Shown here: positions 1-8,757 of the stretch, one piece after another
Position numbering within the stretch: the stretch's first letter is position 1
Layout of the letters: the number at the start of each line of letters is the position of its first letter
Assembly (NCBI RefSeq): GCF_008271695.1
Contig: NZ_VKKY01000001.1
Span: 924,589 to 988,588 of the forward strand
Reading direction: 5' to 3'
Length of the DNA stretch: 64,000 nucleotides
DNA from: Rufibacter hautae
GTDB taxonomy: Bacteria; Bacteroidota; Bacteroidia; Cytophagales; Hymenobacteraceae
Notes under the pieces: model-generated
Told to the model about the DNA's origin: nothing
Seen by the model: only the letters and a program-made list of their open reading frames with translations
Databases searched by the model: none
Position numbers and translations under genes: made by a program

Positions 1-1378
1 TCACTGGGTTGGTGTTCAAGGCATTTCTAAAGGTAGTACCCCCTCCTCCTATCGGTCCGTTGTAATCATCAAACTGGCCATACACCCGCGCGGTTAGAAC
101 GGTTGTGGGTGTGAGATCAAAGTCAATGTTGGACCGGATAGAGTAATTGTTCAGGCTAATGTTGCTATTGAAGTTGTTGATAGGGTCTACTTTCAATATC
201 CCGTTATCGCGGTTGTAGGTCATGGCCAGGTAATAGCGGCCTTTGTTGGTCCCCCCGCTTAAGTTGATGTTGTACCCCTGGTTGAAGGTATAGTCCCTGA
301 TCAGCTGATCAACCCAGTTGTTATTGGGGAATAAATAAGGGTCTTCCCCCATTCTGGTGCTGTTGATTTTATTCTGGGAATAAGGCTCCTTCGCAAGTGG
401 GGAACGAGTCAAGGTAGCATCGTTCGCCAGGTTCATGTAGGTGATGTTGTCAGCCAGCTGGAAGTTCTTCGTATTGCTGGAGATGCGGTTTTCCACCCGC
501 AGGCTAACTTTGATGGGTCCCTCTTTACCAGACTTGGTATTAATTAGGACTACTCCGTTGGCGCCTCTAGCCCCATAGATAGAGCTGGCGGCGGCATCCT
601 TCAAAACCGAGAAATCTGAGATATCATCTGGCTGCAGGCGGGCCATGTCTGTTGGAGAAGACTCAATGCCGTCAATCAGAATCAGAGGATCGCGTTTACC
701 GGTCCCGAAGGTGGACAGACCCCGGATATAAAAAGTGGAGTTATCGGTCCCCAAGCCAGGCTCGCCGCTTTGCTGAAACGAGATCACCCCGGCAACTTTC
801 CCCGCGATGGCATTGGTTAGGTTAGAAGTTGGGGTCTTCAGATCAGCCACGCTCACCGAAGTGATAGAGCTCACCAAACTGGCTTTTTTCTGCTCTCCAA
901 ACCCTACCACGACAACTTCCTGGATCGCTTTAGTGTCAGGAGCAAGCTTGACGCTGATTTCTCTCCTGTTCTCAAGAGGTACTTCTTGGGTGACAAAGCC
1001 TATATAGGTAAAGACGAGTGTCCCTTTTCCATCGGGCGTGTTGAGGGTAAAATCACCGTTTATGTCGGTGTTGGTGCCAATGGTCGTGCCTTTCAAAACC
1101 ACGCTTACCCCAGTCAAAGCAGAGGCATCTTCAGAAGACACCACTTTCCCTGTCACTTTAAATTGGGTTTGGCGTTCAGTGGCGGCGCCTCGGCTTGCCT
1201 GGTGGTTACTGGCAAGAATGGTGGGATTATGGCCTCTTTTTGAAGAAACAGCACCAATCCCAGAGGGCTTTATTTCACTTTTGGGGAGCCCCTGGGCCAA
1301 GCCCGTGAAATGCATGGAAAAATAAAGTAGCAGAACCAGAGCGTACTTGTTCTCTTTAGGTGAGTAGTTGTGCTTCAT
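1..1378 (-). CDS. SusC/RagA-type TonB-dependent receptor, partial (3' end beyond window)
   Basis: Outer-membrane TonB-dependent porin of a SusCD glycan importer. Reading the minus strand from the ATG at 1376-1378 gives an uninterrupted frame of about 459 codons running off the left edge. It has a signal peptide (residues 1-30, hydrophobic run LVLLLYFS), a carboxypeptidase-regulatory-like beta-sandwich (about 75-150, with KGTTIGTNTDINGDF and FTYIGF), the TonB-box-like EVVVVGFGEQKK, and the plug domain with the hallmarks IRGLSTFG, SVLKDAAASSIYGARGANG and VLINTKSGKEG. The start of the barrel follows. It is divergent from the GH43-like gene at 1913, so the 534-base gap between them should carry both promoters. 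Its SusD partner is presumably beyond the left edge. Assignment to the family is firm; the substrate cannot be judged. Confidence 0.95.
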   Translation of the reverse strand, partial: MKHNYSPKENKYALVLLLYFSMHFTGLAQGLPKSEIKPSGIGAVSSKRGHNPTILASNHQASRGAATERQTQFKVTGKVVSSEDASALTGVSVVLKGTTIGTNTDINGDFTLNTPDGKGTLVFTYIGFVTQEVPLENRREISVKLAPDTKAIQEVVVVGFGEQKKASLVSSITSVSVADLKTPTSNLTNAIAGKVAGVISFQQSGEPGLGTDNSTFYIRGLSTFGTGKRDPLILIDGIESSPTDMARLQPDDISDFSVLKDAAASSIYGARGANGVVLINTKSGKEGPIKVSLRVENRISSNTKNFQLADNITYMNLANDATLTRSPLAKEPYSQNKINSTRMGEDPYLFPNNNWVDQLIRDYTFNQGYNINLSGGTNKGRYYLAMTYNRDNGILKVDPINNFNSNISLNNYSIRSNIDFDLTPTTVLTARVYGQFDDYNGPIGGGGTTFRNALNTNPV

Positions 1379-1912
1379 AGATAAAATAGTTGGTTAAAAT
1401 TTTAAAAGAGTATCAATGCCAAGCCCTTCTCCAAGAGATTAGGGCATGGAACCACTACAGCGTTTTACTTCTTGAAAATCTTGGGTCAGGATCAACCAAA
1501 CCTATTGTACCCGTTGGGGGAGACGGGCTTTGGCAACGGTATCTATGGCAGCATGGGAGCAATGGCAACTACTCTTTGCATGCGTGTTGTGCATCCTATA
1601 TTCAGGTAGGCGCAACCTAGGAATACCAATTCTGGTATGGAACCTTTCGGTAAAATAATAAGCGTATTTTATACACTTATATTGCTTGAGATAAACCTAC
1701 TCTTTAATTCAGAATTTGCAAAATCCGTAACCATGTTTTTATAAAATAAATTTTTATCAATTATTAACAGCCATTTAGCCTCCTACGGGTTAAACTTTTA
1801 AAAATTACCTATTCCTTAACTAGAAGAATAAATAATTGTTAATTTTACACATATAAGCTAAATTCACCTATCAAGGTGGTGTACACTCCCGTGCCATCCC
1901 CGCCCAATATGT
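1379..1912. other. divergent intergenic region between SusC and the GH43-like gene
   Basis: No convincing gene is present. The stretch becomes very AT-rich from about 1650 to 1860, as expected for paired divergent promoters. A short open frame at 1390-1620 shows no recognisable domain. A compact palindrome sits at 1623-1638. The dispersed hairpin element seen elsewhere in this window is absent here. Confidence 0.6.
1623..1638. promoter_or_regulatory. small palindrome, possible operator
   Basis: ATACCA and TGGTAT are perfect 6-base arms around a 4-base centre, in the divergent region between two carbohydrate genes. The size fits a dimeric regulator site, but there is no second copy to support it. 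Confidence 0.25.
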
Positions 1913-2989
1913 ATGAAGTACAATAAGAAGTTTAGAAGGGTCGTCGTGGGGATGTTGTTGCTGCTGGGCATTACCGAAAGTGTCGGCACAGCCCAAAGAA
2001 GACCAAGGGCAGCCAAGGAACAGGACATGAAGGCATATCTAATGGTGTATTTCAAGGACGCAACTCATGGACTGCACATGGCCCTGAGCCCAGACGGGTA
2101 CTCCTTCACGGATGTCAACTCCGGAAATCAGGTTATTGCCGGAGATACGATTGCCTTGCAAAGGGGTATTCGGGACCCGCACATCACTCGTGGTCCAGAC
2201 GGAATGTTTTACTTGGCGATGACGGACCTGCACATCTTTGCCCAAAAAGCGGGCTACCGCAACACAGAATGGGAAAGAGACGGAAAACGGTATGGCTGGG
2301 GAAACAACCGGTCGCTGGTACTGATGAAATCAAAGGACCTTATCCACTGGTCACGGACCATCCTGCGGGTTGACCAGGCATTCCCGGGACTGGAGGAGAT
2401 TGGCTGCGCCTGGGCACCCCAGACTATCTATGACGAGAACAAAAAGAAGCTGATGCTGTACTTTACCATGCGGTTTGGGAATGGCAACAACAAGCTGTAC
2501 TATACTTACATGAACGATGCCTTCACTGCCATGGAGACAGCACCCCAACTCTTGTTCCAGTACCCGAAAGACATCACCTATATTGATGCGGATATCACCA
2601 AAGTCAGGAACAGGTACCACATGTTCTATGTGCCGCATGATGGGGTCCCGGGCATCAAACAGGCGGTGTCAGATTCAATGCACATCGGCTACCAGTATGC
2701 GCCCCAGTGGATTGACCCCGAGCCCCAGGCCAGTGAGGCGCCTACCGTTTTCAAACGCATTGGTCAGGATAAGTGGGTTTTAATCTATGACATCTATGGC
2801 ATTAACCCGCATAATTTTGGGTTCAGCGAGACAACCGATTTTGTGAACTTTACCCATATAGGCCATTTCAACGAGGGGGTGATGAAAACCACCAACTTTT
2901 CCTCGCCCAAGCACGGTGCAGTGGTGCATCTTACCAGAAAAGAGGCGAAACAATTGGCCAAGCACTGGCACCTGAAGATGAAGTTCTAA
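1913..2989 (+). CDS. glycoside hydrolase family 43-like protein (five-bladed propeller)
   Basis: A secreted 358-residue GH43-like hydrolase, probably acting on arabinose-, xylose- or galactose-containing side chains. The N-terminus (residues 5-27) is a basic plus hydrophobic signal peptide ending near GTAQ. The fold signature is RDPHITRGPDGMFYLAMTD, with D88 as the likely general base. YIDADITK around D226 is a candidate for the second acidic residue, and EAP around E275 for the proton donor. The length matches a single catalytic domain with no carbohydrate-binding module. The ATG at 1913 is used because it is the first that gives a full signal peptide. It is transcribed away from the SusC receptor at 1-1378. 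GH43-like proteins have many specificities, so the substrate is open. An imperfect copy of the dispersed hairpin follows 45 bases after the stop. Confidence 0.85.
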   Translation: MKYNKKFRRVVVGMLLLLGITESVGTAQRRPRAAKEQDMKAYLMVYFKDATHGLHMALSPDGYSFTDVNSGNQVIAGDTIALQRGIRDPHITRGPDGMFYLAMTDLHIFAQKAGYRNTEWERDGKRYGWGNNRSLVLMKSKDLIHWSRTILRVDQAFPGLEEIGCAWAPQTIYDENKKKLMLYFTMRFGNGNNKLYYTYMNDAFTAMETAPQLLFQYPKDITYIDADITKVRNRYHMFYVPHDGVPGIKQAVSDSMHIGYQYAPQWIDPEPQASEAPTVFKRIGQDKWVLIYDIYGINPHNFGFSETTDFVNFTHIGHFNEGVMKTTNFSSPKHGAVVHLTRKEAKQLAKHWHLKMKF

Positions 2990-3333
2990 CAGACCTTACA
3001 GAGACATCGCAAAGCAATATTTTCATTAATCGGGTTTTTGGCTCAAAAATTTAAAACAAGCGTAAAACGAGTTCTTCTTAAGAGGAGAGTACCCTTATAG
3101 AAGCAGGCACGTTACACCCTTGCTTACCATCAGCAGATTAAGGGTGCAAAGGCTTCACTGCGCTCTAAGCGATCCATTCAGCATAAAACGGAATGCTCAA
3201 CTTTACTTGGCAGAAGATGCGTTTTTAGCACCTTTTCAGGAAAAGGGTGGCAAACCTCAGGCTTTTGGTTGGGCTAAGCGACAGTGGAGGCCGTCTGCCA
3301 AAAGCTGACGTTTGGGTATTGTTGTCATAGGTT
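2990..3333. other. intergenic region between convergent genes
   Basis: Lies between the GH43-like gene (+) and the hypothetical gene ending at 3334 (-). It contains a weak hairpin copy at 3034-3069. The open frame at 3120-3308 has no domain and atypical composition and is not called. Nothing else is recognised. Confidence 0.5.
3034..3069 (+). repeat. dispersed hairpin element, degenerate copy
   Basis: Arms GTTTT/AAAAC and GCT/AGC pair around an AT-only centre. It lies 45 bases past the GH43-like stop and reads in that gene's sense. It is weaker than the other copies. Confidence 0.45.
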
Positions 3334-3798
3334 TTAATTCTCCAGATTCCACCAGAAGTAAAGAATGTTTTCTTCATCTGAATCAGAAATAGCAAAATCA
3401 CCCTTGCCTTGTGGTATACCAGCTATTGCCGTCCTAAGTTGGTTAAGTTTGCCAACTCCAAACCTGACTTCTACTTCTTCACCATTTTCTGTGATATTCC
3501 ACTCACTAATTTGCCCTTGCTTCTTGAAATTAAGGGTTAAGTACTTTGCTGCTCGCCATGAGGCAAGCCCTTGTTGGTAATTAGGTACTTTAAGTTGCAA
3601 CTTCGTCGGCACTTCTGTTGGAACAGTTTTCTTTGAAGGCAATTCTGACGTATCCATTAAGTTTAACAACTTGACCAGACTATCACAGCCATCCGCATCA
3701 GTTGCTAAATTCCAACCTGGATATCTATTTTCTAGCTCTTTATACTTCCAGAGGTATACCCTACCCTTTAGTTTGAATTTTTGAATTTCTGCTTCCAT
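3334..3798 (-). CDS. hypothetical protein
   Basis: A 154-residue protein that I do not recognise. It has no signal peptide or membrane segment. It is hydrophilic and mixed in charge, with a Lys/Trp-containing start (KFKLKGRVYLWKYKELE) that resembles the beginning of a cytoplasmic domain, and an acidic C-terminal part ending FAISDSDEENILYFWWNLEN. The residue composition looks like a real protein, and the frame is bounded by a plausible ATG at 3796-3798. It lies 22 bases downstream of the DeoR-type repressor on the same strand, so the two may be co-transcribed. Base composition is more AT-rich than the neighbouring enzymes, which would fit acquisition from elsewhere. Confidence 0.6.
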   Translation of the reverse strand: MEAEIQKFKLKGRVYLWKYKELENRYPGWNLATDADGCDSLVKLLNLMDTSELPSKKTVPTEVPTKLQLKVPNYQQGLASWRAAKYLTLNFKKQGQISEWNITENGEEVEVRFGVGKLNQLRTAIAGIPQGKGDFAISDSDEENILYFWWNLEN

Positions 3799-3820
3799 TT
3801 ATAATTCACTTGTCACAACC

Positions 3821-4570
3821 TTATAAGATCTGCAAGCCTGCTTTTCTGTAATTGTCCAGGAGAGGGTTATCTGGGGCTAGTTCGGTGATTATGGTATGCA
3901 CCCGCTCTATGGGGCTTACCTTGAAGGGTTGGGTCGTGTTTAACTTTTCTGAGAGAGGCATAGAGACCACCTGCCTGGCACAGGAAATTAAGGCCTGCTT
4001 GGTTTGGGTTTCCTCCCGGTCAAAGTCCGTGATGCCAATTACATGGTGTATGCTGCGGGTGCCTATAAAGCAAATATCCGCATGAATGTCGGCTACAAAG
4101 TTGATCACATCCAAGCCCACTGCCACCTGGGCATTCCTCAGGATCTTGCCTCCCATAAAGATTGTCTCCACCCCGGGGTGTTCTGAGAGTTGGAGCGCAA
4201 TAGGTAAACTGTTTGTAAAAACCGTCGCCTTCAAATCAAGGGGTAACTGCCGAGTCAACTCCAGGTTAGTGGTGCCTCCATCCATGACCACCACAGAGTC
4301 GTCCTGTATCAGTTGTATGGCTTTTCGCACAATGGTTACCTTTTCTTCGTGGGCATAGATCTCCCGGTCTTTATGGCTAAAGGGAATATAGCCGTTCTGC
4401 ATAGCGCCTCCGTGCACCTTTTTTATCTGCCCAACGTCTGAAAGCTCTTTCAGGTCCCTGCGGATAGTGTCTTCTGAAACACTGAGTTTTTGGCTCAGCT
4501 CAGAGGAGAGTACCTTGTTTTGCTTTCTTACTTCCTCCAGAATATAATTATGTCTTTCCTGTTTTAGCAT
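3821..4570 (-). CDS. DeoR/GlpR-family transcriptional regulator
   Basis: A 249-residue cytoplasmic repressor of the DeoR family, which senses phosphorylated sugars. Residues 5-57 are the N-terminal helix-turn-helix (SVSEDTIRRDLKELSDVGQI is the recognition region, followed by the conserved KVHGGA turn). Residues 75-235 are the isomerase-like effector domain (VVMDGGTTNLELTRQL, FTNSLPIA, FMGGKI, CFIGTRSI). The usual D-x-S-K phosphosugar signature is modified to PLSEKL here. It is divergent from the SusC/SusD/GH29 locus starting at 5387. The 816-base gap between them carries a strong double inverted repeat (4718-4776), a natural candidate for its operator. I infer that it controls itself and possibly the fucose/galactose glycan locus. 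DeoR repressors often respond to fuculose- or galactitol-type phosphates, which would suit the fucosidases, but this is inference. Confidence 0.92.
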   Translation of the reverse strand: MLKQERHNYILEEVRKQNKVLSSELSQKLSVSEDTIRRDLKELSDVGQIKKVHGGAMQNGYIPFSHKDREIYAHEEKVTIVRKAIQLIQDDSVVVMDGGTTNLELTRQLPLDLKATVFTNSLPIALQLSEHPGVETIFMGGKILRNAQVAVGLDVINFVADIHADICFIGTRSIHHVIGITDFDREETQTKQALISCARQVVSMPLSEKLNTTQPFKVSPIERVHTIITELAPDNPLLDNYRKAGLQIL

Positions 4571-4717
4571 ATGCTCCGGCGATGCTGCTCTATATTATGT
4601 GCCACAAAAGCTCCTAAGTTAATAATTAATGTCCTTCTTCAGGAAGAAACGCACCTCCGAGTCAAGAACCCTGCTCCATTTAGTCCAAAAACTAACGCTT
4701 GAGATAACTAAAGTTAG

Positions 4718-4776
4718 CTAAATATGCACAAACCCGCAATACACATGCATGTTTGTGCATATTTAGTGCGGGTTTG
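4718..4776. promoter_or_regulatory. double inverted repeat, candidate DeoR operator
   Basis: CTAAATATGCACAAAC (4718-4733) is repeated exactly as its reverse complement at 4751-4766, giving 16-base perfect arms with a 17-base centre. A second inverted pair, CAAACCCGCA at 4729-4738 and its reverse complement at 4767-4776, overlaps the first, so each half-site can pair two ways. The site is 148 bases upstream of the DeoR start. A 33-base spacing between repeat starts is close to three helical turns, suiting two dimers on one DNA face. A TTTG-type promoter-like string lies just to the right (4793-4800). Confidence 0.6.
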
Positions 4777-5173
4777 CTTTGATTTACGATTTTTAGTTTG
4801 AATATTTATGTCATCAGAAATGAGGTAGCATCGACTCTCCATTCCTGAAAGAAGAAACCTTTTCAAAACCAGAGGCTGGGCAGTTGTGAGAGGAGCTACA
4901 AATCCCTCAATAGATCATTGATCCGGCAAGTGCTTCCGCCATTGAGCGACCAGTTTTGACAACAAGGCCTTTTACAGCAAGGCAGTTGAAAAAGAACAAT
5001 CCTTTGAGGGTAGCGGGCCTGCAGATGAGGCCGCCTAAGGGATTTATTACATAAGGGTCCTTCAGTAGACGCAGGAAAGGCAGGCGCAAGTGCTGGAAGG
5101 AACCATAGTTGAAGAGGATGGCCCGGGAAAGAAGGCAAGGTTTCTTTAGACCCTGCTCCAAGGGTAAAACAGC

Positions 5174-5214
5174 AACTGCCAGGCAGATAGTATTCTGTAG
5201 CCTGACAGGCAGTT
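5174..5214 (+). promoter_or_regulatory. hairpin in the probable SusC leader
   Basis: AACTGCC pairs with GGCAGTT and the inner AGGC with GCCT, with a bulge on the 3' side, and a T-rich string follows. It could be an attenuator or small leader structure about 170 bases before the SusC start. Confidence 0.3.
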
Positions 5215-5386
5215 TGTTTCTGCGGTACGAAAGTTTTTGAAAGATACTCCTTAGGTGATGTTGGTGGGAATAGCGCATGAAGGTGTGCCTTACCCAAAGG
5301 ATTTTAGAAGGAGAATCTATTGACCCTCAGTCTTAAAGATTAGCATTCTGAACTGGAATCAAGTAATAACCACTAATTATACCTAA

Positions 5387-8300
5387 ATGAGAAACAAATA
5401 CTCGTACGCTCTAATAATGGGCTTGTTGGCATTTTGTTGCCAAGTGAGCTGGGCTCAGCAACAGATCACAGGAAGGGTAACTGACCAAGGAAATCAGCCA
5501 TTGCCTGGTGTTTCGGTTATCATCAAGGGTACTACCAATGGTACGTCTACAGATACGGACGGTAACTATTCCTTGCAGGCGGCTAGTGGTACCGGCACCT
5601 TGGTATTCTCCTTTATAGGCTATGTATCGAATGAACAACCCATTGATGGCAGGTCTGTTATCAACGTGGTTTTGACGGAAGATGCCAAAGCGCTGGGCGA
5701 GGTGGTAGTAACCGCCTTGGGGATAGCCAAGGAGCAAAGAGCCTTGGGGTATGCGACCAGTACCGTAAGTGCCGAGGAGATTACCAAAGCGGGTAATACC
5801 AACTTTGCCTCTGCCCTTTACGGAAAAGCTGCCGGGGTTAAAATCACCACGGCCCCTGGTGGTGCCACCAGTGGGGTGAATGTGCAGATTAGGGGGATCA
5901 ACTCCCTTTCTTTCAATAATCAACCTTTGTATGTGGTAGACGGCGTTCTGATTCGGAACAACAACGAAAGAGGTGCCAGTGGCGCCAACAACGGGGGTTA
6001 CTGGGATGACCAGAGAATCAGAGGTAACGGCATTCTGGACATCAACCCTTCTGACATTGAGAGTCTAACCGTTTTGAAAGGCGCCAGTGCTACGGCCTTA
6101 TACGGGTCTGATGCCGCGAGCGGTGTTATTGTCATCACCACCAAGAAAGGTTCTGAAAGACAAGGCTTAGGCGTTGATGTAAACTACACCTACAATGTGG
6201 AGAATGTGGCTTTCACGCCAAAGTACCAGAATGTATACGGCCCCGGATATGACAGAGCCACTAACCTTTCCGTTGGCGGCACAGAAGAAGGCTTGATACC
6301 GGTAGACCTGGACGGCGACGGAGTAAATGAAAGCTTTCGTCCGAATTTCAGAGCATGGGCGCAATTTGGCCCTAAGATGGAGGGGCAAATGATGCCTTGG
6401 TGGGACGGTACCACCAGACCTTTCTCTGCTCAGCCTGACAACTACAAAGACTTCTATCAAACGGGTTTTAACTCCATCATCAACGCGGCACTCTCTAACA
6501 GAACAGAAAAAGCAGCTTACCGCATTTCCTATACTAGAAACGACTATGAAGGAGTACAGCGGGGCGGTAAAATGAACCGGAACACGTTCAACCTGAACAG
6601 TACCCTAAAAATCAGCGACAAGGTTACGGCAGATGTGGTGGCGAATTACGTCAATACGTATGTCAAAAACCGTCCGATGCAGATTAACCGGCTTACGGCT
6701 TCTTATGATGGTTTCCTGGGTCGCTCAGAAGACATGTCTGTATGGCTAAACAATTACCAGACTTCTGATGGGTATAAGTATGTGCTCCCCGCCCAGAGAG
6801 ACCGTAACCCCGAAGAAGCGTTGGCTTATAACATAAGACCTGAGATCCTGAACTTCCTTTGGAGCCAGTTGCGCAACAGAGAGGAAGAATATGAAGACAG
6901 GTTGATCACCAGTGCCACCTTAACCTATGAAATAGGCAGAGGTCTAAGGCTAAGAGGTCGGGTAGGAAACGACTATACCAGCCGGGCCATTGAAAACAGG
7001 CAATACAATGAGTTTCCCATTGCCTTCAACCAAAACAACAGTACAGGATATTTCGGTACCTCAAAAGGCAGATACTCTACGTACTACGGAGATGCCTTAC
7101 TGTCCTATACCAAAAACTTCACCGAGGACCTTGAGTTCACCGTGAACGGAGGTTTTCAAGGCAGAACCGAAAGCTACAGAGATCAGTCTTCCGGCACCAG
7201 AGACGGTTTAACCACGGCCAACTGGTTTAGCTTGAACAACTCCTTCAACTTACCTACTACTTCCGCCTCCCGGGCAGAGGTAACCAAGTATGCTTACCTG
7301 GGTACGGTAAGCTTCAACTACAAAAACTTCCTCTTCATTGAAGGTACAGGAAGACAGGAGTACACTTCTACCCTCCCCGTTTCTAACAACAACTACTTCT
7401 ACCCTTCTGTTAACACGGGGTTTGTGTTCACAGATGCGTTCAAGCTGCCCACTTTCCTGAGCTATGGTAAAATAAGGGCTTCTTACGGGGTGGTTGGAAA
7501 TGCGCCTCCTTATTATCAGGCAAACGTTACTTACAGCCAGACGCCTCTGCAGACGATCAACGGCCCTGTGGCATCTCTGAGCTCCAAGTCCACTTATGGT
7601 AATGAAAGCTTGAAGGCAGAGAATAAGTACGAAGCCGAATTTGGCTTAGAAACCAAAATCTTAAACGATAAGATAGGGATTGATCTTTCTTACTATAACA
7701 ACAAGGTAAAGAACCAGATCTTACCGTTTTCCTTGCCCAGCAGCACCGGAGCTAACTCCAGAATCTCCAACATTGGTGAGATCCGCAGCTATGGCTGGGA
7801 ACTGGCCTTGAATGCTACGCCTGTCTCCAGGGCTTTCACCTGGGACACCCGTTTCAACTTCGCGTTAAACCGCAGCAAAGTGCATAGCTTGAACGAAGGT
7901 CTCACGGAACTGGTGTTCTATGATGCGGAGCAGAGTGCGGTGCGGGTAGTAGCTACGGTAGGCCAAACGATAGGTGATATCTATGTATTCCCCCGTGCCA
8001 CTGATGATAACGGGAATCTGATCATCAGTTCAGACGGATTGTACGTGATAGACAAGTCACGCTATGAGAAAGCGGGCAACATTCTGCCAAAAGTAATTGG
8101 TGGCCTTTCCAACACTTTGTCTTACAAGAATCTGTCTTTAGACTTCCTGATCGATTACCGCTTGGGCGGACAGATTGTCTCTACTCCCTTGAAGTATGCT
8201 TATGGCGCTGGTATGTTTGAAAACACCATGGAGTTCAGAGACGAAGCCAATGGAGGCCTGCCGTACTACATTGACGCCAATAATACCAAAGTACTTTTGC

Positions 8301-8722
8301 CAAGCCACAACACCACAGCTCCAAACGGAGGCAAGGTTTACCACGATGGTGTTTTGCTTGAAGGGGTAACTGCCGAAGGCGAGAAGAATACTACCGTTAT
8401 TGACGCGGCCTACTATTACATGAACACCTTCTATTGGGGAGCAGATGCCTGGAATGCCAAAGGCTCTGTGTATGACAACAGCTATGTAAAAATGCGTGAG
8501 TTGGTATTGGGCTACAACCTGCCCAGGACATTTGCTCAGAAGTTCAAGTTTCAGAACCTGAGGGTGTCACTGGTAGGCAGAAACCTTTTCTACTTGTACA
8601 GAACGCTGGAGAACCTTGACCCGGAAGCACCAATTGGCTCACAGTGGTACAGACAAGGGATTGATGAAGGTTCCAGTGCCGCTACCAGAAGCTTTGGTCT
8701 CCAGATTAACGCTAGTTTCTAA
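5387..8722 (+). CDS. SusC/RagA-type TonB-dependent receptor
   Basis: An outer-membrane import channel of 1111 residues, the usual length for SusC-like proteins. Signal peptide 1-24 (ending SWAQ) is followed by a carboxypeptidase-regulatory-like domain (about 26-100, with GTSTDTDGNYSL and FSFIGYV). The TonB box and plug follow (about 105-225; EVVVTALGIAKEQRALGYA, IRGINSL, LYVVDGVL, LTVLKGASATALYGSDAASG) and then the 22-strand barrel ending in a Phe (QINASF). The TALGIAKEQRALGYA variant is typical of receptors paired with the SusD-like_2 type lipoprotein, which is what follows 35 bases downstream. It is the first gene of the fucose/galactose-type glycan locus, and its long leader suggests regulated expression. 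The substrate is inferred from the downstream GH29, GH35 and GH3 enzymes. Confidence 0.97.
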   Translation: MRNKYSYALIMGLLAFCCQVSWAQQQITGRVTDQGNQPLPGVSVIIKGTTNGTSTDTDGNYSLQAASGTGTLVFSFIGYVSNEQPIDGRSVINVVLTEDAKALGEVVVTALGIAKEQRALGYATSTVSAEEITKAGNTNFASALYGKAAGVKITTAPGGATSGVNVQIRGINSLSFNNQPLYVVDGVLIRNNNERGASGANNGGYWDDQRIRGNGILDINPSDIESLTVLKGASATALYGSDAASGVIVITTKKGSERQGLGVDVNYTYNVENVAFTPKYQNVYGPGYDRATNLSVGGTEEGLIPVDLDGDGVNESFRPNFRAWAQFGPKMEGQMMPWWDGTTRPFSAQPDNYKDFYQTGFNSIINAALSNRTEKAAYRISYTRNDYEGVQRGGKMNRNTFNLNSTLKISDKVTADVVANYVNTYVKNRPMQINRLTASYDGFLGRSEDMSVWLNNYQTSDGYKYVLPAQRDRNPEEALAYNIRPEILNFLWSQLRNREEEYEDRLITSATLTYEIGRGLRLRGRVGNDYTSRAIENRQYNEFPIAFNQNNSTGYFGTSKGRYSTYYGDALLSYTKNFTEDLEFTVNGGFQGRTESYRDQSSGTRDGLTTANWFSLNNSFNLPTTSASRAEVTKYAYLGTVSFNYKNFLFIEGTGRQEYTSTLPVSNNNYFYPSVNTGFVFTDAFKLPTFLSYGKIRASYGVVGNAPPYYQANVTYSQTPLQTINGPVASLSSKSTYGNESLKAENKYEAEFGLETKILNDKIGIDLSYYNNKVKNQILPFSLPSSTGANSRISNIGEIRSYGWELALNATPVSRAFTWDTRFNFALNRSKVHSLNEGLTELVFYDAEQSAVRVVATVGQTIGDIYVFPRATDDNGNLIISSDGLYVIDKSRYEKAGNILPKVIGGLSNTLSYKNLSLDFLIDYRLGGQIVSTPLKYAYGAGMFENTMEFRDEANGGLPYYIDANNTKVLLPSHNTTAPNGGKVYHDGVLLEGVTAEGEKNTTVIDAAYYYMNTFYWGADAWNAKGSVYDNSYVKMRELVLGYNLPRTFAQKFKFQNLRVSLVGRNLFYLYRTLENLDPEAPIGSQWYRQGIDEGSSAATRSFGLQINASF

Positions 8723-8757
8723 TTAAGGTCAGCCACGTATTTTTAACTAAGATTTTT

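Larger units (their letters stand above)
4571..5386. other. long divergent intergenic region upstream of SusC
   Basis: An 816-base gap between the DeoR-type gene (-) and SusC (+). It holds the operator-like double inverted repeat at 4718-4776 and a bulged hairpin at 5174-5214. Two overlapping open frames on the minus strand (about 4896-5297) have no recognisable domain and low-complexity composition, so I treat the 4850-5386 stretch as a long leader rather than as genes. Confidence 0.5.

Noticed and set aside
1390..1620. 76-residue open frame in the divergent region
   Set aside because: Starts a few bases upstream of the SusC start on the opposite strand, shows no domain, and covers the likely promoter zone.
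3120..3308. 62-residue open frame between GH43-like and the hypothetical gene
   Set aside because: Low-complexity and basic, with no recognisable feature; the region is better described as an intergenic spacer.
4718..4776. Riboswitch or tRNA-like structure
   Set aside because: The symmetric DNA repeats suit a protein operator. There is no cloverleaf or known riboswitch core.
4896..5297. Two overlapping minus-strand frames in the long leader before SusC
   Set aside because: No domain, signal or membrane pattern; Pro/Leu/Cys-rich; two frames compete over the same DNA. A noncoding leader is more likely.
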